NCBI GenBank assembly: GCA_022824025.1
Contig: JAJEBF010000013.1
Location: forward strand, 1-64,000
Length of the DNA: 64,000 bases
Origin: Caldilineaceae bacterium
Lineage (GTDB): Bacteria > Chloroflexota > Anaerolineae > Caldilineales > Caldilineaceae
Direction of reading: 5' to 3'
The notes under the pieces: generated by a model
Database searches by the model: none
Told to the model about the DNA's origin: nothing
Seen by the model: the letters and a program-made list of their open reading frames with translations, nothing else
Translations under genes and position numbers: made by a program
Shown: one piece after another, positions 55,552 through 64,000 of the stretch
How positions within the stretch are numbered: position 1 is the stretch's first letter
How the letters are laid out: each line of letters opens with the position of its first letter

Positions 55552-57009
55552 TTAGGCCTTTACCAGGGCCTGCTGGTACATGCCTTCATAGCCGCGCCGC
55601 TGTTCAGCGTCCGTCAGGCCGCGATTCACTTCGGCGTCATATTTGCCTGCAAGCAGCTCCCGGTAGAATCCGTAATCGACGCCCTTCACTTTCTCGTCGT
55701 CGGGGAAACGGTGATAGTTTTCCCGGCTCATCAGGCTTTTGCCTTCGGCGATCAGTTGAAAGCCCAGGGCTGAGCCCGGGTACGGCGCGTAGTAGGAGAT
55801 GGAGGGGAAGACCCGCTTCATTCGCTTGAGCATGCGCATCGTCTTAAAGGCATCTTCGTCCGTTTCTCCCGGGATGCCGAGCATAATGTTGGACCAGAAG
55901 ACAGGGGGCTCCTTGCCTTCCGCCTCCATCTCGTCGCCAAGGCGGTTGACGAGATCTATAGCGTAGTCGTTATCCTCTTCGGTGCATTCCTTGTTGAGCA
56001 GCTTCAGGATGCGGTCGCTGCCAGACTCGAAGCCGATGGAAATCAGGTTCCAGTTGGTCTCGCGCACGAGCGCAGTAAAAAGTTCGGGCCACTGGCGTAC
56101 CGTGTCTGCGCGGGCGGCCGCCCAGTAGGGCCATACCTTGTTGGCCCGGCGAGGATACTCCTGGATCCATTCTTGCAGCCATTTCGGGTTCTGGAAGAAC
56201 ATTGAGTCATGGATAACGACGGAGCCCACACCGTATTTCTCATCGAGCGCGTTCAACTCGTCAATGATCATGCCCACCGGACGACGGCCCATGTTGGGAA
56301 TGTAGGAGGCCTCGTTACAGAACACACACTGCCACGGGCAAACGCGGCTGGTGATAATGGTGGCGACAGGCGGAGGGCCCCACCCGCACTCCGGTTCCAT
56401 CGGCCAGTTGAAGTCCTGCTCCAGCTTGCTAACCCGGAGCGCCCGCCGCGGACGCCCAATCGCCAGCGCTTCCTTCCAACTGGCCGGTTTGGGCCACAGT
56501 TCGCGGTTGATCTGCGGCCAGTCGGCCATCGAGCGGGAGCCCTGCCCCATGAACACTCTTGAAAAACTGTCAGGATCCCGCACCAGATCGAGGATTACTT
56601 CCTCTCCGGCTCCCTGGCAGATCTTGTCAAATGCCTCCACCTCGGCCATCTCGTCCGGCGCGACCGTTGCGTGCATGCCGCCGGCCAAAACCAGTCCATC
56701 CGGGTTGATCTCCTTGAAAATCTGGGCAGCCTTCAAGGCCACCGGGAATGTGTAGCTGCGCACATTCATCAGCGCCATCTTGTAACCCCGCAGCTTGGGC
56801 GCCAGTTGTTCCCAGCTGGTCACTGCGCGCGTGGAAACGATGTCGGTCTCGATGCCGTTGTTGTGCATGATCGTCCGCAGCAGCCCGAGCCCGTGATCCT
56901 GCCACTGCTCGTGGGGCCCCTGTGGATAGACCAGGTCACCCAAATCGCCCAGATCGATCCAGACAATGTCATTCTTGCGTTCTTTGCTCGGGGGCCAGAT
57001 CGACTTCAA
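55552..57009 (-). CDS. B12-binding-type radical SAM protein
   Basis: A 485-residue protein. The N-terminal Rossmann-like half (LGLLRTIMHNNGIETDIVST, then NPDGLVLAGGMHATVAPDEM) matches a cobalamin-binding domain. The radical SAM core has SRVCPWQCVFCNEAS with the C-x3-C-x2-C cluster. Such proteins perform methylations or rearrangements on unknown substrates. A TTG start with GGAGA upstream is used. It is the last gene of the run that starts with the SufR-like regulator, 42 bp after a rhodanese gene. Confidence 0.88.
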   Translation of the reverse strand: MKSIWPPSKERKNDIVWIDLGDLGDLVYPQGPHEQWQDHGLGLLRTIMHNNGIETDIVSTRAVTSWEQLAPKLRGYKMALMNVRSYTFPVALKAAQIFKEINPDGLVLAGGMHATVAPDEMAEVEAFDKICQGAGEEVILDLVRDPDSFSRVFMGQGSRSMADWPQINRELWPKPASWKEALAIGRPRRALRVSKLEQDFNWPMEPECGWGPPPVATIITSRVCPWQCVFCNEASYIPNMGRRPVGMIIDELNALDEKYGVGSVVIHDSMFFQNPKWLQEWIQEYPRRANKVWPYWAAARADTVRQWPELFTALVRETNWNLISIGFESGSDRILKLLNKECTEEDNDYAIDLVNRLGDEMEAEGKEPPVFWSNIMLGIPGETDEDAFKTMRMLKRMKRVFPSISYYAPYPGSALGFQLIAEGKSLMSRENYHRFPDDEKVKGVDYGFYRELLAGKYDAEVNRGLTDAEQRRGYEGMYQQALVKA

Positions 57010-57051
57010 CAGTTTCTCCTCATTCCTAACTCTGAACAGAAAGCCAACTTT

Positions 57052-57423
57052 TTACATGCTTGCGTACTGGCCGACGGACTCGTCAATCTCTTCGGCCCAG
57101 GCATCTATGCCACCGGCCATGCTGACGGCGTTAGACCAGCCCTGCTGGCGCAAGAACACAGTCACCTGGGCGCTGCGAAGTCCTTTATGGCAGAACAGGA
57201 CGACCTCGGCCTGCTTATTCTGGCTCAACGCCTCCGGCAGGGCCTCCAGCCGACGCTCGCGCAGTTCACTCAAGGGCATGCTGATGAACGCGCCGTCCGG
57301 CAGGCTGGCCAGTTCCAACTCATTGGGTTCGCGCACGTCCACCAACAGAAAGTCCTCACCTTCGCGCTGCTTTGCCGCGACATCCTGAACGCTAACTTCA
57401 GGCGCGCCATATGGGTTGGGCAT
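57052..57423 (-). CDS. Single-domain rhodanese-like sulfurtransferase
   Basis: A 123-residue rhodanese. The loop LVDVREPNELELASLPDGAF is typical, and the active-site persulfide Cys is in LFCHKGLRSAQ. It can carry sulfane sulfur for Fe-S or molybdopterin assembly. It lies between DUF2203 and the radical SAM gene, in a neighbourhood with an A-type Fe-S carrier and MoaA, which fits a sulfur-delivery role. Confidence 0.9.
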   Translation of the reverse strand: MPNPYGAPEVSVQDVAAKQREGEDFLLVDVREPNELELASLPDGAFISMPLSELRERRLEALPEALSQNKQAEVVLFCHKGLRSAQVTVFLRQQGWSNAVSMAGGIDAWAEEIDESVGQYASM

Positions 57424-57508
57424 CGTCTCTACTCACAATTTCTTGTTACGGATTTCGATTGAAGATGGGGAATCGTTTTCCCGAGAAGCGGTTGAACTCT
57501 GGCGGCAA

Positions 57509-57901
57509 TCAGAAGTCATCGGGATCAATTGGTTGGCGGCCTCCAAACCCGGCGTGAACATCGTGCCAAAAGGAAAGCTCCTCTTCACCGTGTTTCCAGC
57601 AAAGATATACTTCCCGCCCGTTGCGAATCGCAAGGAAATCAATCAGGCCCTGATCAATGTCCTTCACCAGGATCCCCATTTCAAGGATTCCCTTAACGCC
57701 GGATTCCAATTTGTCGAACTGTGTGTAAACTTCGCCGGCGGCGGCGTTTCCACCATTTTGGGCCGCCTTTTGGAGGACGGGCCAGATTTCAGGCCGCAAG
57801 CGCAGTATTTCACTGCGGGCCTCCTGCACCTGGGCCATCAACGCCTTTACAATGGGGAGGGCGGCCTTCGCCTCCCGCAACGTGTAGTATCGTGCCTGCA
57901 T
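57509..57901 (-). CDS. DUF2203 family protein
   Basis: A 130-residue protein. YYTLREAKAALPIVKALMAQ and the C-terminal EVYLCWKHGEEELSFWHDVH are the conserved blocks of DUF2203, a family of unknown role. The ATG at 57901 is preferred over 57925 because the family begins with the YYTL strand. It is part of the Fe-S-related run of genes. Confidence 0.82.
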   Translation of the reverse strand: MQARYYTLREAKAALPIVKALMAQVQEARSEILRLRPEIWPVLQKAAQNGGNAAAGEVYTQFDKLESGVKGILEMGILVKDIDQGLIDFLAIRNGREVYLCWKHGEEELSFWHDVHAGFGGRQPIDPDDF

Positions 57902-58020
57902 GGCACTCCGCTCCAGGCAGGGCATGGGTCTGCGAACCAGCCGCCCGCGCTGACGACGGGCGACTGGCGCACTGCAAACCCAACCCTTACCGCTAATCGT
58001 GCGAGTTCTTCAACAAGCGA

Positions 58021-58437
58021 CTAGTGGCCGCAGCCGCTCCCGCAACCGGAGCCCGCGGCAGCGCCTGCCGGCGCGCCATTGGTCCGGAAGCTGCTCCCGC
58101 AACCGCACGAGCTGACAGCGTTCGGATTCTCAATGTGGAATCCCCCGCCCATCAGGTTGTCGATATAGTCGATGCTGGAACCGCCAACGTACAGGAAGCT
58201 GGTCGGATCGATAACGACGCGCAGCCCAAACTGCTCAAAGACCTGGTCCGACTCCTGGATGTCGTCGTCAAAGGTCATGCCGTACTGCATCCCTCCACAG
58301 CCGCCGCCCTTAACAAAGACGCGCAACGCGTGTGACTCGCGCAGGCCCTTCTGATCCAGAATGCCGCCCAGCTTATCGGCAGCCATCTCAGTCAGTGTTA
58401 CGACCTTCGTGCTTGTGTCGGTGAGGGTAATGTCCAT
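58021..58437 (-). CDS. A-type iron-sulfur carrier (HesB/ErpA-like) with Cys/His tail
   Basis: A 138-residue HesB/IscA-family protein. The cluster ligands are Cys47 (VKGGGCGGMQYG), Cys111 and Cys113 (SSCGCGSSF). A-type proteins deliver Fe-S clusters to client enzymes such as MoaA and radical SAM proteins, both encoded here. Unlike usual members, which end shortly after CGCG, it has a Gly/Ala-rich tail closing in GCGSGCGH with Cys132, Cys136 and His138, possibly an extra metal site. The 58438-58660 gap upstream shows no gene. Confidence 0.9.
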   Translation of the reverse strand: MDITLTDTSTKVVTLTEMAADKLGGILDQKGLRESHALRVFVKGGGCGGMQYGMTFDDDIQESDQVFEQFGLRVVIDPTSFLYVGGSSIDYIDNLMGGGFHIENPNAVSSCGCGSSFRTNGAPAGAAAGSGCGSGCGH

Positions 58438-58660
58438 CGAACTCTCCTTGAATGAATAGGTGTTTCCGACCTGGCTAAATAGTCAATTTATCGACGCCGG
58501 GTGGTGTTCGTCCTTCTCTGACCAATCACCGGATGATACCAAAAATCACACATTTTTACGCGACGGCAGCGAGGACCGCTATCTGATGCTCCGGATTCGC
58601 CGCCGGCTCAGTCCACCGCGCCTACGGGTGACCACAATTATTTCCCGCCCCGCGGCAGCC

Positions 58661-59821
58661 CTAGCCACCGATCTGGTTCATCGCCCGATCGTCGGCGAAT
58701 ACCCCTGACGCCAGCCCGTGTCCCCACGGCTTGTGAAAGGCGCCCTCCTGCATCAGCGTCCGTATCTTATCGAAACCGGCCCCCGCGCGCAAAGGCGTCA
58801 GCAGGTCAACCTCGTCGTCCCGCAAGAGACATAGACGCAGTTTGCCGTCCGCCGTCAACCGAACGCGGCCGCAGCCCTGGCAGAATGGCTCGGTCACGCT
58901 GCTGATAAAGCCCAGGGTGCCCGTCGCCCCGGGAATCCGGAATGGGCGGCTGGGATCGATAAAATCATAGCTGGCTTCTTCCAAGGGCCCAAAGACCGAC
59001 TCGACCTTTTCCCGAATTTCGCGGAATGAGACGACGTTGCTCAGCTGAAAGTCGCTGACCTCGCCAAAAGGCATCATCTCGATGAAGCGAACTTCCCATT
59101 CCTCTTTCAAGGTCAGGCGCGCCAGGTCGATCACGTCCTCCTCGTTGAAGCCGCGCGTGACGACACAGTTTAGCTTGACGGGCCGCAGTCCGGCACGCTC
59201 GGCTGCCTGGATGCCTCGCCAAACGTCGTCAACGTCTCCCCAGCGCGTGATGCGGCGAAATCTTTCAGGGTCAACCGTATCGATACTGATGTTGACCCGG
59301 TTCAGACCTGCATCGGCCAGCGGCTGGGCCAATTCATCCAGAAGCAATGCGTTTGTCGTCATCGCGACGTCGTCGATGCCGGGCACTGTGTTTATGCTTC
59401 GCACAAGGTCCACGACGCCGGGGCGGATCGTCGGTTCGCCGCCTGTAAGACGAATCTTGTCCACGCCCAGGCTGGCTGCGACTTTGACGAGATAGATTAT
59501 TTCATCATCCGACATCAGTTCATGCCGCGGTCGGAACTGCATATGTTCCGGCATACAGTAGACGCAGCGCAGATTGCAGGCGTCAGTCAGGCTTATGCGC
59601 AGGTAGCGGACTCGGCGACCGTAGCTGTCATGGGTCGGTTCAGTCATCGCGGCCAGGGCATCGGCCCCCGGCAAGGGCGACAAGGTTACACTGCCATATT
59701 TCGTCCGATGGCTGTGCCCATTTTGCTTGGCCCCTGTCTCTTCGACCAGCGGCAGTTCTGGCAGAGTCAAGTTACGCGTTGTCGTTGGCATAGCTGTCGA
59801 TCCCAGGGAAGGAACGCTCAT
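58661..59821 (-). CDS. moaA: GTP 3-prime,8-cyclase MoaA
   Basis: Radical SAM enzyme of the first molybdenum-cofactor step. The first cluster is TDACNLRCVYCMPEH, followed by KIRLTGGEPTIRPG. The C-terminal cluster is FCQGCGRVRLTADGKLRLCL, and the essential Gly-Gly tail is present (NQIGG). The 386-residue form starts at 59821 and overlaps the upstream regulator by 50 bp. The family N-terminus corresponds to the ATG at 59647 (MTEPTHDSYG), about 328 residues, so the first 58 residues may not be translated. No other moa gene is in view. Confidence 0.93.
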   Translation of the reverse strand: MSVPSLGSTAMPTTTRNLTLPELPLVEETGAKQNGHSHRTKYGSVTLSPLPGADALAAMTEPTHDSYGRRVRYLRISLTDACNLRCVYCMPEHMQFRPRHELMSDDEIIYLVKVAASLGVDKIRLTGGEPTIRPGVVDLVRSINTVPGIDDVAMTTNALLLDELAQPLADAGLNRVNISIDTVDPERFRRITRWGDVDDVWRGIQAAERAGLRPVKLNCVVTRGFNEEDVIDLARLTLKEEWEVRFIEMMPFGEVSDFQLSNVVSFREIREKVESVFGPLEEASYDFIDPSRPFRIPGATGTLGFISSVTEPFCQGCGRVRLTADGKLRLCLLRDDEVDLLTPLRAGAGFDKIRTLMQEGAFHKPWGHGLASGVFADDRAMNQIGG

Positions 59822-60485
59822 GCTCCGAAACAGTCAGTTCAACATTCTTTGTGCGGGCATCTTGCCCGTCTACATCGGTCTGCACGTGAAAGCTGCAGCA
59901 GATGGCGCCGTCGGCAATGGCCTGCACACATTCACAGCTTTGGCCGCTCAATGATTCCACCAGCGCGAGGTCCATGCAGCAGAGCTCTTTGTGCTCAGCG
60001 GCCACACCGGTATAGGGGCAGTTGTGCGTGCGCAGCGTGCCGCTTTTCGGCTCCCACTGCGCCAGATATCCCCGTTCATTGAGGAAGGCGACCACCTTCC
60101 CCATCCGCTCATCCAACCCCTCGTCAGGCGGGCTTTGCAGCGTGACCGGTTGCGCCATTTCTTCGGCAAGGGTACGAAAGCAGCCTTCAATCTTCTCAGG
60201 GGGGAGCATCTGCTTCATCTGGCGAACGACGCCGGCGGTGAGGAGCGCGAAATTATCGGGAAAATGGGAATCCGCATTCTCCGTCAGTGAATAGAGTTTC
60301 TGCGGCCGCCCTACCCGCCGCCGCCCCTCGGCCTGTGAAACTGTGATGAGATTATCCGAGAGCAGGATGTCCAGATGATACCTTACCGAAATCGGCGCCA
60401 GGTCGAGACGTTCAGCCAGCGCGCCGACCGAGGCTTGGCCATTCTGCTTCAGGATATCCAGAATCCGGCTGCGAACTGTCTGCAC
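59772..60485 (-). CDS. SufR-like winged-helix Fe-S-sensing repressor
   Basis: A 237-residue regulator. The N-terminal winged helix (SVGALAERLDLAPISVRYHL, then GRRRVGRPQKLYSLT) is of the ArsR/SufR type. The C-terminal half has the Cys cluster C156-x12-C169, C170-x13-C184 and Cys196/197, close to the four-Cys cluster motif of SufR, which represses suf genes when it holds an Fe-S cluster. The GTG start follows GAGGGA. It heads a run with MoaA, A-type carrier, rhodanese and radical SAM genes, which it may control. No sufBCD is in view. Confidence 0.8.
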   Translation of the reverse strand: MQTVRSRILDILKQNGQASVGALAERLDLAPISVRYHLDILLSDNLITVSQAEGRRRVGRPQKLYSLTENADSHFPDNFALLTAGVVRQMKQMLPPEKIEGCFRTLAEEMAQPVTLQSPPDEGLDERMGKVVAFLNERGYLAQWEPKSGTLRTHNCPYTGVAAEHKELCCMDLALVESLSGQSCECVQAIADGAICCSFHVQTDVDGQDARTKNVELTVSEHERSFPGIDSYANDNA

Positions 60486-60523
60486 CTTTACGTTCCCTCG
60501 ATAAATGCTGGCACGTACACCCT

Positions 60524-60552
60524 ATAGTAGCAAGATTCGGTCCCCATGTCAA
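60524..60552 (-). promoter_or_regulatory. Sigma70-type promoter of the SufR-like gene
   Basis: On the minus strand a perfect TTGACA (60547-60552) and TACTAT (60524-60529) are 17 bp apart. Transcription would start near 60516, about 30 bp before the GTG start. Confidence 0.75.
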
Positions 60553-60555
60553 ACA

Positions 60556-60579
60556 TTTTTATGAATAAATTCATAAAAA
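60556..60579. promoter_or_regulatory. AT-rich perfect palindrome next to the -35 box
   Basis: TTTTTATGAA (60556-60565) and TTCATAAAAA (60570-60579) are perfect arms around TAAA, ending three bases from the -35 of the SufR-like gene. It is probably an operator for a dimeric regulator, possibly SufR itself. The following 60580-61456 shows no convincing gene. Confidence 0.55.
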
Positions 60580-61456
60580 AACCTTACGGATTTGCGGCCG
60601 TGCGTTCTCCGCCCTCTGCCCCACTGGAAGGTTCACCAATTAAGCGCACGCTACCCGTTCCGGAAAACTGTCAGAAAAGAGTTCAGGTTCCGGGCAGTGG
60701 GTCTAAGACGTTTCCCCATTCAGGGCTCACTCCCGCCACAACGTTTCCTTTGGGTTGCCTCGCCGCCGAGCGTGAAGGAAAGGCGATTGTCCTGCGTTCC
60801 ATGATTGCGTCCGATGGGCAGTGGTTCGTGGGTTGGGGTCTTGCGGGCTGTTGTCTGAACGGAAGCTTTGGGGGGCTATTCTAGATGGGTTTTGAGTTGT
60901 GAGCAAGGGGCGGGGCAGAATTGGCGTAAGTTTGAGGATGCCTCTGGGGAATCCACGCCGCGCCTTGCAGTCAGCTTATCCTGGCAACCTCTTGCCATGA
61001 CTGGCCCCCTCCGAATCTTGCTCCTTGACGGGCCTTTTCCGGTGCGCTACCATAGCTTTAGCTGTAGGGTGGCGGCAGAAAGCTAAGATGCCGATCTCAA
61101 GCACATGGTCGTGTTTGCGCTGTTACCAAGATTCGGTATCAAGCAGAAGTCGCCCGCAGTTTGGGCGCAGTGGCCGATAGCGATTGTAGCGGCTGGCCTG
61201 AACAGAGCGCGAGCAGGTCTTCAACTCCTAACTCCTACCAATCTACACTTTCCGTTGCTTTCATCAAGCGAATTGGCCTCTGCAGCATGAACGTGAACGG
61301 TGCTGGCACTCCACCGATTTCAGATGTAAGATTGACTTGGCATCCCGCGCCGCTTTGCTGACCCTTTCTTTCAAAGGCGTACGGCCCACATGGCCTTCCG
61401 CCAAAATGCATCAATCTGACTTTCAGAATTCAATACTCCAAGAGAAAGAGACTTTC

Positions 61457-62242
61457 ATGATCACTCAGTGCCCTGGCGTCTTTGCCCAATACCGGTTTGA
61501 ACGAATCCATTGCAGCTCGCGTCTAATTCGTATCTTTGCGTTTGCGCTACTACTGTCTCTGGCAATGCTGGCTTTTGCATTCACGCCTTCTTTCGCGCAG
61601 TCTCCTCCTTCCCCGAACATTCTGGTCGACGACTACGTTTCCGTCCCCAAGAACGGCAGCGTTGAAGTGGAAGTTCTGGGCAATGACACGCTGCCCGAAT
61701 TTCAAAGTTTCGATTTCACTGGACCGGAGAACGGAAGGATTACAACATTTTCCAGCAACGCGTTTCGAAAGACGCTGGCCTTCACGTACAGGCCCAACGC
61801 CAATTTTGTTGGCCAAGACAGCTTTTACTATCTCGTTTCTGACAATAGCGGGAGGACGTTACACGCCTCTGTATTCATTTCCGTGTATGCCGAGCTTGAT
61901 TGCGCGACCTGTCTCATCAGACACGCCGGCACGCCCGTGAACATTACGATAGGCGGAGACGGGGCCTTCAATTTCCACTTTATCGGCGACGATGGTGTCG
62001 CTTCAGGGCCGGTGCTCCCTCCAGTGCGGGAGTTGGCGGAAGAACACCAGGCTGACTCTGGCAACATCGTCCTGTACGAGGGAGTGAATTCAATGTCGGG
62101 GGCGCCGGTTGTTGTCAGCTTTCTTTCCGCTGACCAGGTTCTCCACGTGAACACGTCGTACCTGGACCGGCACAACGGGACGATGAAGCCCTATATCTTC
62201 GTGGTCAACCTGGACGACGAAGTATCTCACTGGGAGTGGTAG
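61457..62242 (+). CDS. Exported protein with a bacterial Ig-like (Big_9/cadherin-like) domain
   Basis: A 261-residue exported protein. A hydrophobic signal (about residues 28-48, ending AFTPSFAQ) is followed by an Ig-like domain with VSVPKNGSVEVEVLGNDTLP, FTYRPNANFVGQDSFYYLV and a closing strand ASVFISVY. This is the repeat found in many surface adhesins. The last 110 residues include a CATC motif and no named domain. Alternative in-frame starts at 61337 and 61406 would lengthen the N-terminus. A small CCTGCC/GGCAGG hairpin at 62253-62271 followed by AAGCTTTTG may terminate it. Confidence 0.72.
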   Translation: MITQCPGVFAQYRFERIHCSSRLIRIFAFALLLSLAMLAFAFTPSFAQSPPSPNILVDDYVSVPKNGSVEVEVLGNDTLPEFQSFDFTGPENGRITTFSSNAFRKTLAFTYRPNANFVGQDSFYYLVSDNSGRTLHASVFISVYAELDCATCLIRHAGTPVNITIGGDGAFNFHFIGDDGVASGPVLPPVRELAEEHQADSGNIVLYEGVNSMSGAPVVVSFLSADQVLHVNTSYLDRHNGTMKPYIFVVNLDDEVSHWEW

Positions 62243-62524
62243 TCGTTGTGGGCCTGCCCCGCGGCGGCAGGAAGCTTTTGCGCTTGGGGTTGTACATGGT
62301 AGAGAAGCGCAGGGGCCCTCTTTCCCAGAGAGACTTTGTGTCCAGACAGGAAACGCCGCCAAATGACGGCCAAACCAGAAAGGGAGGTGCTCTCTAACAG
62401 AAAGAAAATCCAAATGACCGTGTTTCGCTGGAGCTGAAGACGACATAGGCTTGTGCGTTTTCACATCAAGCCTGGCCGTGACCGATCTTGGAAGCGGCCC
62501 ATCCCAAACTCAGAGGGGGAGAAA

Positions 62525-63898
62525 ATGTCTGATCCTCGAAATTCCCGCAAACAGTTGAGTCGACGCGGCTTTTTGCGCGCCATGGCTATGGGCGCTGGAG
62601 GCGCGGCGCTGGCCGCGTGTGTGATGCCTGAGGGGGCCATGCCCGCCGCAGAAGAGGCGGCATCACCGGTACAGGAAAACCTGCCGATTATCTATTGGTC
62701 GATGTTTGGCCTGCAGGAGGCCGCACAGGCACAGAACCAGGTCGAGCGATTCAACGAACAAACAGGCGAAAACGCGATTTTCATGTCGATTGGCTGGGGC
62801 AATGTCACCCAGAAAGCACAGGTCGCAATTCAGGGCGGCAACCCTCCCGACATGGTCTCACTCTGGTCACAGGCCTATACTTGGGGCCCCCGCGGTCTCT
62901 TGCTCCCGCTGGAAGATTATGCGGAACGAGACGGATTTGACGGTGCGGGGTGGTCCAAGCCGGCCTGGGAAGCTCTCTGGTCGGAAGGGCACCTTTGGGG
63001 CACTGGCCATACGCTCAACGTCTTTGCCTTGCACAGCAACAACACGCTGTACGAAGAGGCAGGGTTCAGCAGTGACAGCCCTCCTGAATCCTTCGCCGAT
63101 CTGGATGTAATGGCTGAAGCGATGACGACATGGGATGACGACGGCAACATCACCCGGTTGGGTTTTCTTCCCTGGCTCCGCTCGGGCAGCCTCTGGCACT
63201 GGGGCTGGGCAAACGGCGCTCAGTTCTACGACGAGGAGACCGACACCATCACGGCCGGCTCAGAAGAGGCGTTGCTTTACACGCTCGAGTGGTTCAAGTC
63301 CTACGCCGACAAATACGATATTGAGAAGATCGACCGCTACGTTTCCGGATTCGGCAACCGCAGTTCTCTGACGGAAGACCCGTGGTATGTTGATAAGATC
63401 GTCATGCAGATTGATGGCAGTTGGAAGAGAAGCTGGATTCCCCGTTACGCCCCCGACCTCGACTACAGTGTTTACAAGTCTCCGTATGGACCGGGATATT
63501 CTGAGCCGACAAGCCTCGTCGAAATCGGCGCGATGTTCAACGTTCCGAATGGGGCCCAGAATCCGGAGGGCGGCTGGCAACTGGCGCTGTTCATGGCCGG
63601 CAAGCAGCAGCAGATTGAGTTCGGCAATCTCGTCGGCGACGTCCCGCCTTTGAACGAAGCCGCAAGAGATCCGGAGTTCCTCAATTCGCTTCCCTATAAC
63701 GAACTGTATGTAGAGCTGACAGAGTCAGAAGGCGGCCGCGCGTGGCCGCGAATCCCGGTCCTGGAGCAGTACAAGACCGAAATCAATCGCCTCCAGGACG
63801 AGGTCATCCATGGTCAGATCGATCCACAGCAGGGCTTGGACGATATGACCGCCAAGCTGCAGCAGGAGCTGCAGGACTTCCGACAGCAGGTAAGTTGA
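62525..63898 (+). CDS. Sugar ABC transporter substrate-binding lipoprotein (Tat signal)
   Basis: A 457-residue family-1 extracellular solute-binding protein. The N-terminus has a twin-Arg motif SRRGFLRAM (residues 12-20) and a lipobox LAAC (Cys32), so it is exported folded and lipid-anchored. The mature part shows ENLPIIYWSMFG, QVAIQGGNPPDMVSLWSQAY and YKSPYGPGYSEP, as in carbohydrate-binding proteins of the UgpB/MalE group. GAGGGGGAG precedes the ATG. It heads a locus whose permease probably starts at the window edge. The ligand is unknown. Confidence 0.9.
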   Translation: MSDPRNSRKQLSRRGFLRAMAMGAGGAALAACVMPEGAMPAAEEAASPVQENLPIIYWSMFGLQEAAQAQNQVERFNEQTGENAIFMSIGWGNVTQKAQVAIQGGNPPDMVSLWSQAYTWGPRGLLLPLEDYAERDGFDGAGWSKPAWEALWSEGHLWGTGHTLNVFALHSNNTLYEEAGFSSDSPPESFADLDVMAEAMTTWDDDGNITRLGFLPWLRSGSLWHWGWANGAQFYDEETDTITAGSEEALLYTLEWFKSYADKYDIEKIDRYVSGFGNRSSLTEDPWYVDKIVMQIDGSWKRSWIPRYAPDLDYSVYKSPYGPGYSEPTSLVEIGAMFNVPNGAQNPEGGWQLALFMAGKQQQIEFGNLVGDVPPLNEAARDPEFLNSLPYNELYVELTESEGGRAWPRIPVLEQYKTEINRLQDEVIHGQIDPQQGLDDMTAKLQQELQDFRQQVS

Positions 63899-63921
63899 TT
63901 CGGACACTCCTTTGACAGAAC

Positions 63922-63955
63922 CTCCCGGCGGGCAGGCGGGTCAGCCCGCCGGGAG
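63922..63955 (+). terminator. Perfect 12-bp GC hairpin after the solute-binding gene
   Basis: CTCCCGGCGGGC (63922-63933) and GCCCGCCGGGAG (63944-63955) enclose a 10-nt loop, without a T-run. Stem-loops between binding-protein and permease genes often stabilise the upstream message, raising binding-protein levels. Confidence 0.6.
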
Positions 63956-63971
63956 ACTGGAGTTGGTTGGC

Positions 63972-64000
63972 ATGTCATTCGGTCTGACACGACAGGAATT
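63972..64000 (+). CDS. Start of a probable ABC sugar permease (truncated by the window)
   Basis: An ATG at 63972 opens MSFGLTRQE and runs to the window end. The LTRQE start is common in sugar ABC permeases and the position after the binding protein is right. Nine codons cannot prove it. Confidence 0.4.

Noticed and set aside
60546-61086. Two short plus-strand frames upstream of the Ig-like gene
   Set aside because: They start inside the promoter and palindrome of the SufR-like gene, have no ribosome sites and have low-information products.

Overview
The window reads as an accessory-rich chromosomal segment from a high-GC, free-living bacterium, most likely a member of the Chloroflexota (Caldilinea/Anaerolinea-like). 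This assignment is inference. It rests on the Elp3 type (very like the Dehalococcoides form), many lipobox-bearing lipoproteins, Tat-exported solute-binding lipoproteins, MacB/HlyD exporters with glycine-rich lipoproteins, paired sulfatases and a uronate-type dehydratase. No rRNA, tRNA, CRISPR array or insertion sequence was recognised. The sequence begins inside pstS and ends inside what looks like the first codons of an ABC sugar permease.

Layout. 0-5 kb: phosphate uptake operon pstS-pstC-pstA-pstB, then a thioredoxin-type arsenate reductase and phoU. 5.4-6.4 kb: an orphan lipoprotein with an internal duplication. 6.7-9.2 kb: a divergent pair encoding Elp3 and a Trm9-like methyltransferase, which would act in sequence on tRNA wobble uridine. 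9.3-12.3 kb: galactokinase, a flavin/F420-type oxidoreductase and a BtrH-like protein. 12.3-20.3 kb: MFS exporter and S9 peptidase, two polytopic glycosyltransferases and an exported ADP-ribosylglycohydrolase. 20.6-26.2 kb: an exporter operon (lipoprotein, HlyD, MacB ATPase, permease, helix-hairpin-helix lipoprotein, membrane protein). 26.7-31.6 kb: phosphotransferase, secreted FN3 protein with Asp-rich repeats, and an OmpR-type two-component system.

32-36.4 kb: DinB-like protein, thiolase, fused CoA transferase and a lipid-anchored intradiol dioxygenase, together suggesting the lower beta-ketoadipate pathway. 36.7-48.2 kb: small oxidoreductase, two sulfatases, rplS, a core MetE-like enzyme, a SIS-domain protein, a tandemly duplicated UxaA-type dehydratase, HD hydrolase, GT4 glycosyltransferase and a PchB-like chorismate mutase. 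48.2-49.7 kb: about 1.5 kb of mostly non-coding DNA packed with repeats: two copies of a 95-bp element with terminal inverted repeats, 30-bp and 60-bp direct repeats, and a minisatellite of about 22 ten-base units.

49.7-53.5 kb: M20 peptidase, PAP2-like protein, xseB, a receiver-DUF309 fusion and two small unknown genes. 53.8-55.5 kb: a lower-GC two-gene unit, ParA-like ATPase plus HEPN ribonuclease-like protein, the best candidate here for an undescribed defence or toxin-like system. 55.5-60.5 kb: radical SAM, rhodanese, DUF2203, A-type Fe-S carrier, MoaA and a SufR-like regulator behind a clear sigma70-type promoter with an adjoining palindrome. 61-64 kb: an exported Ig-like protein and the start of a sugar ABC transporter locus.
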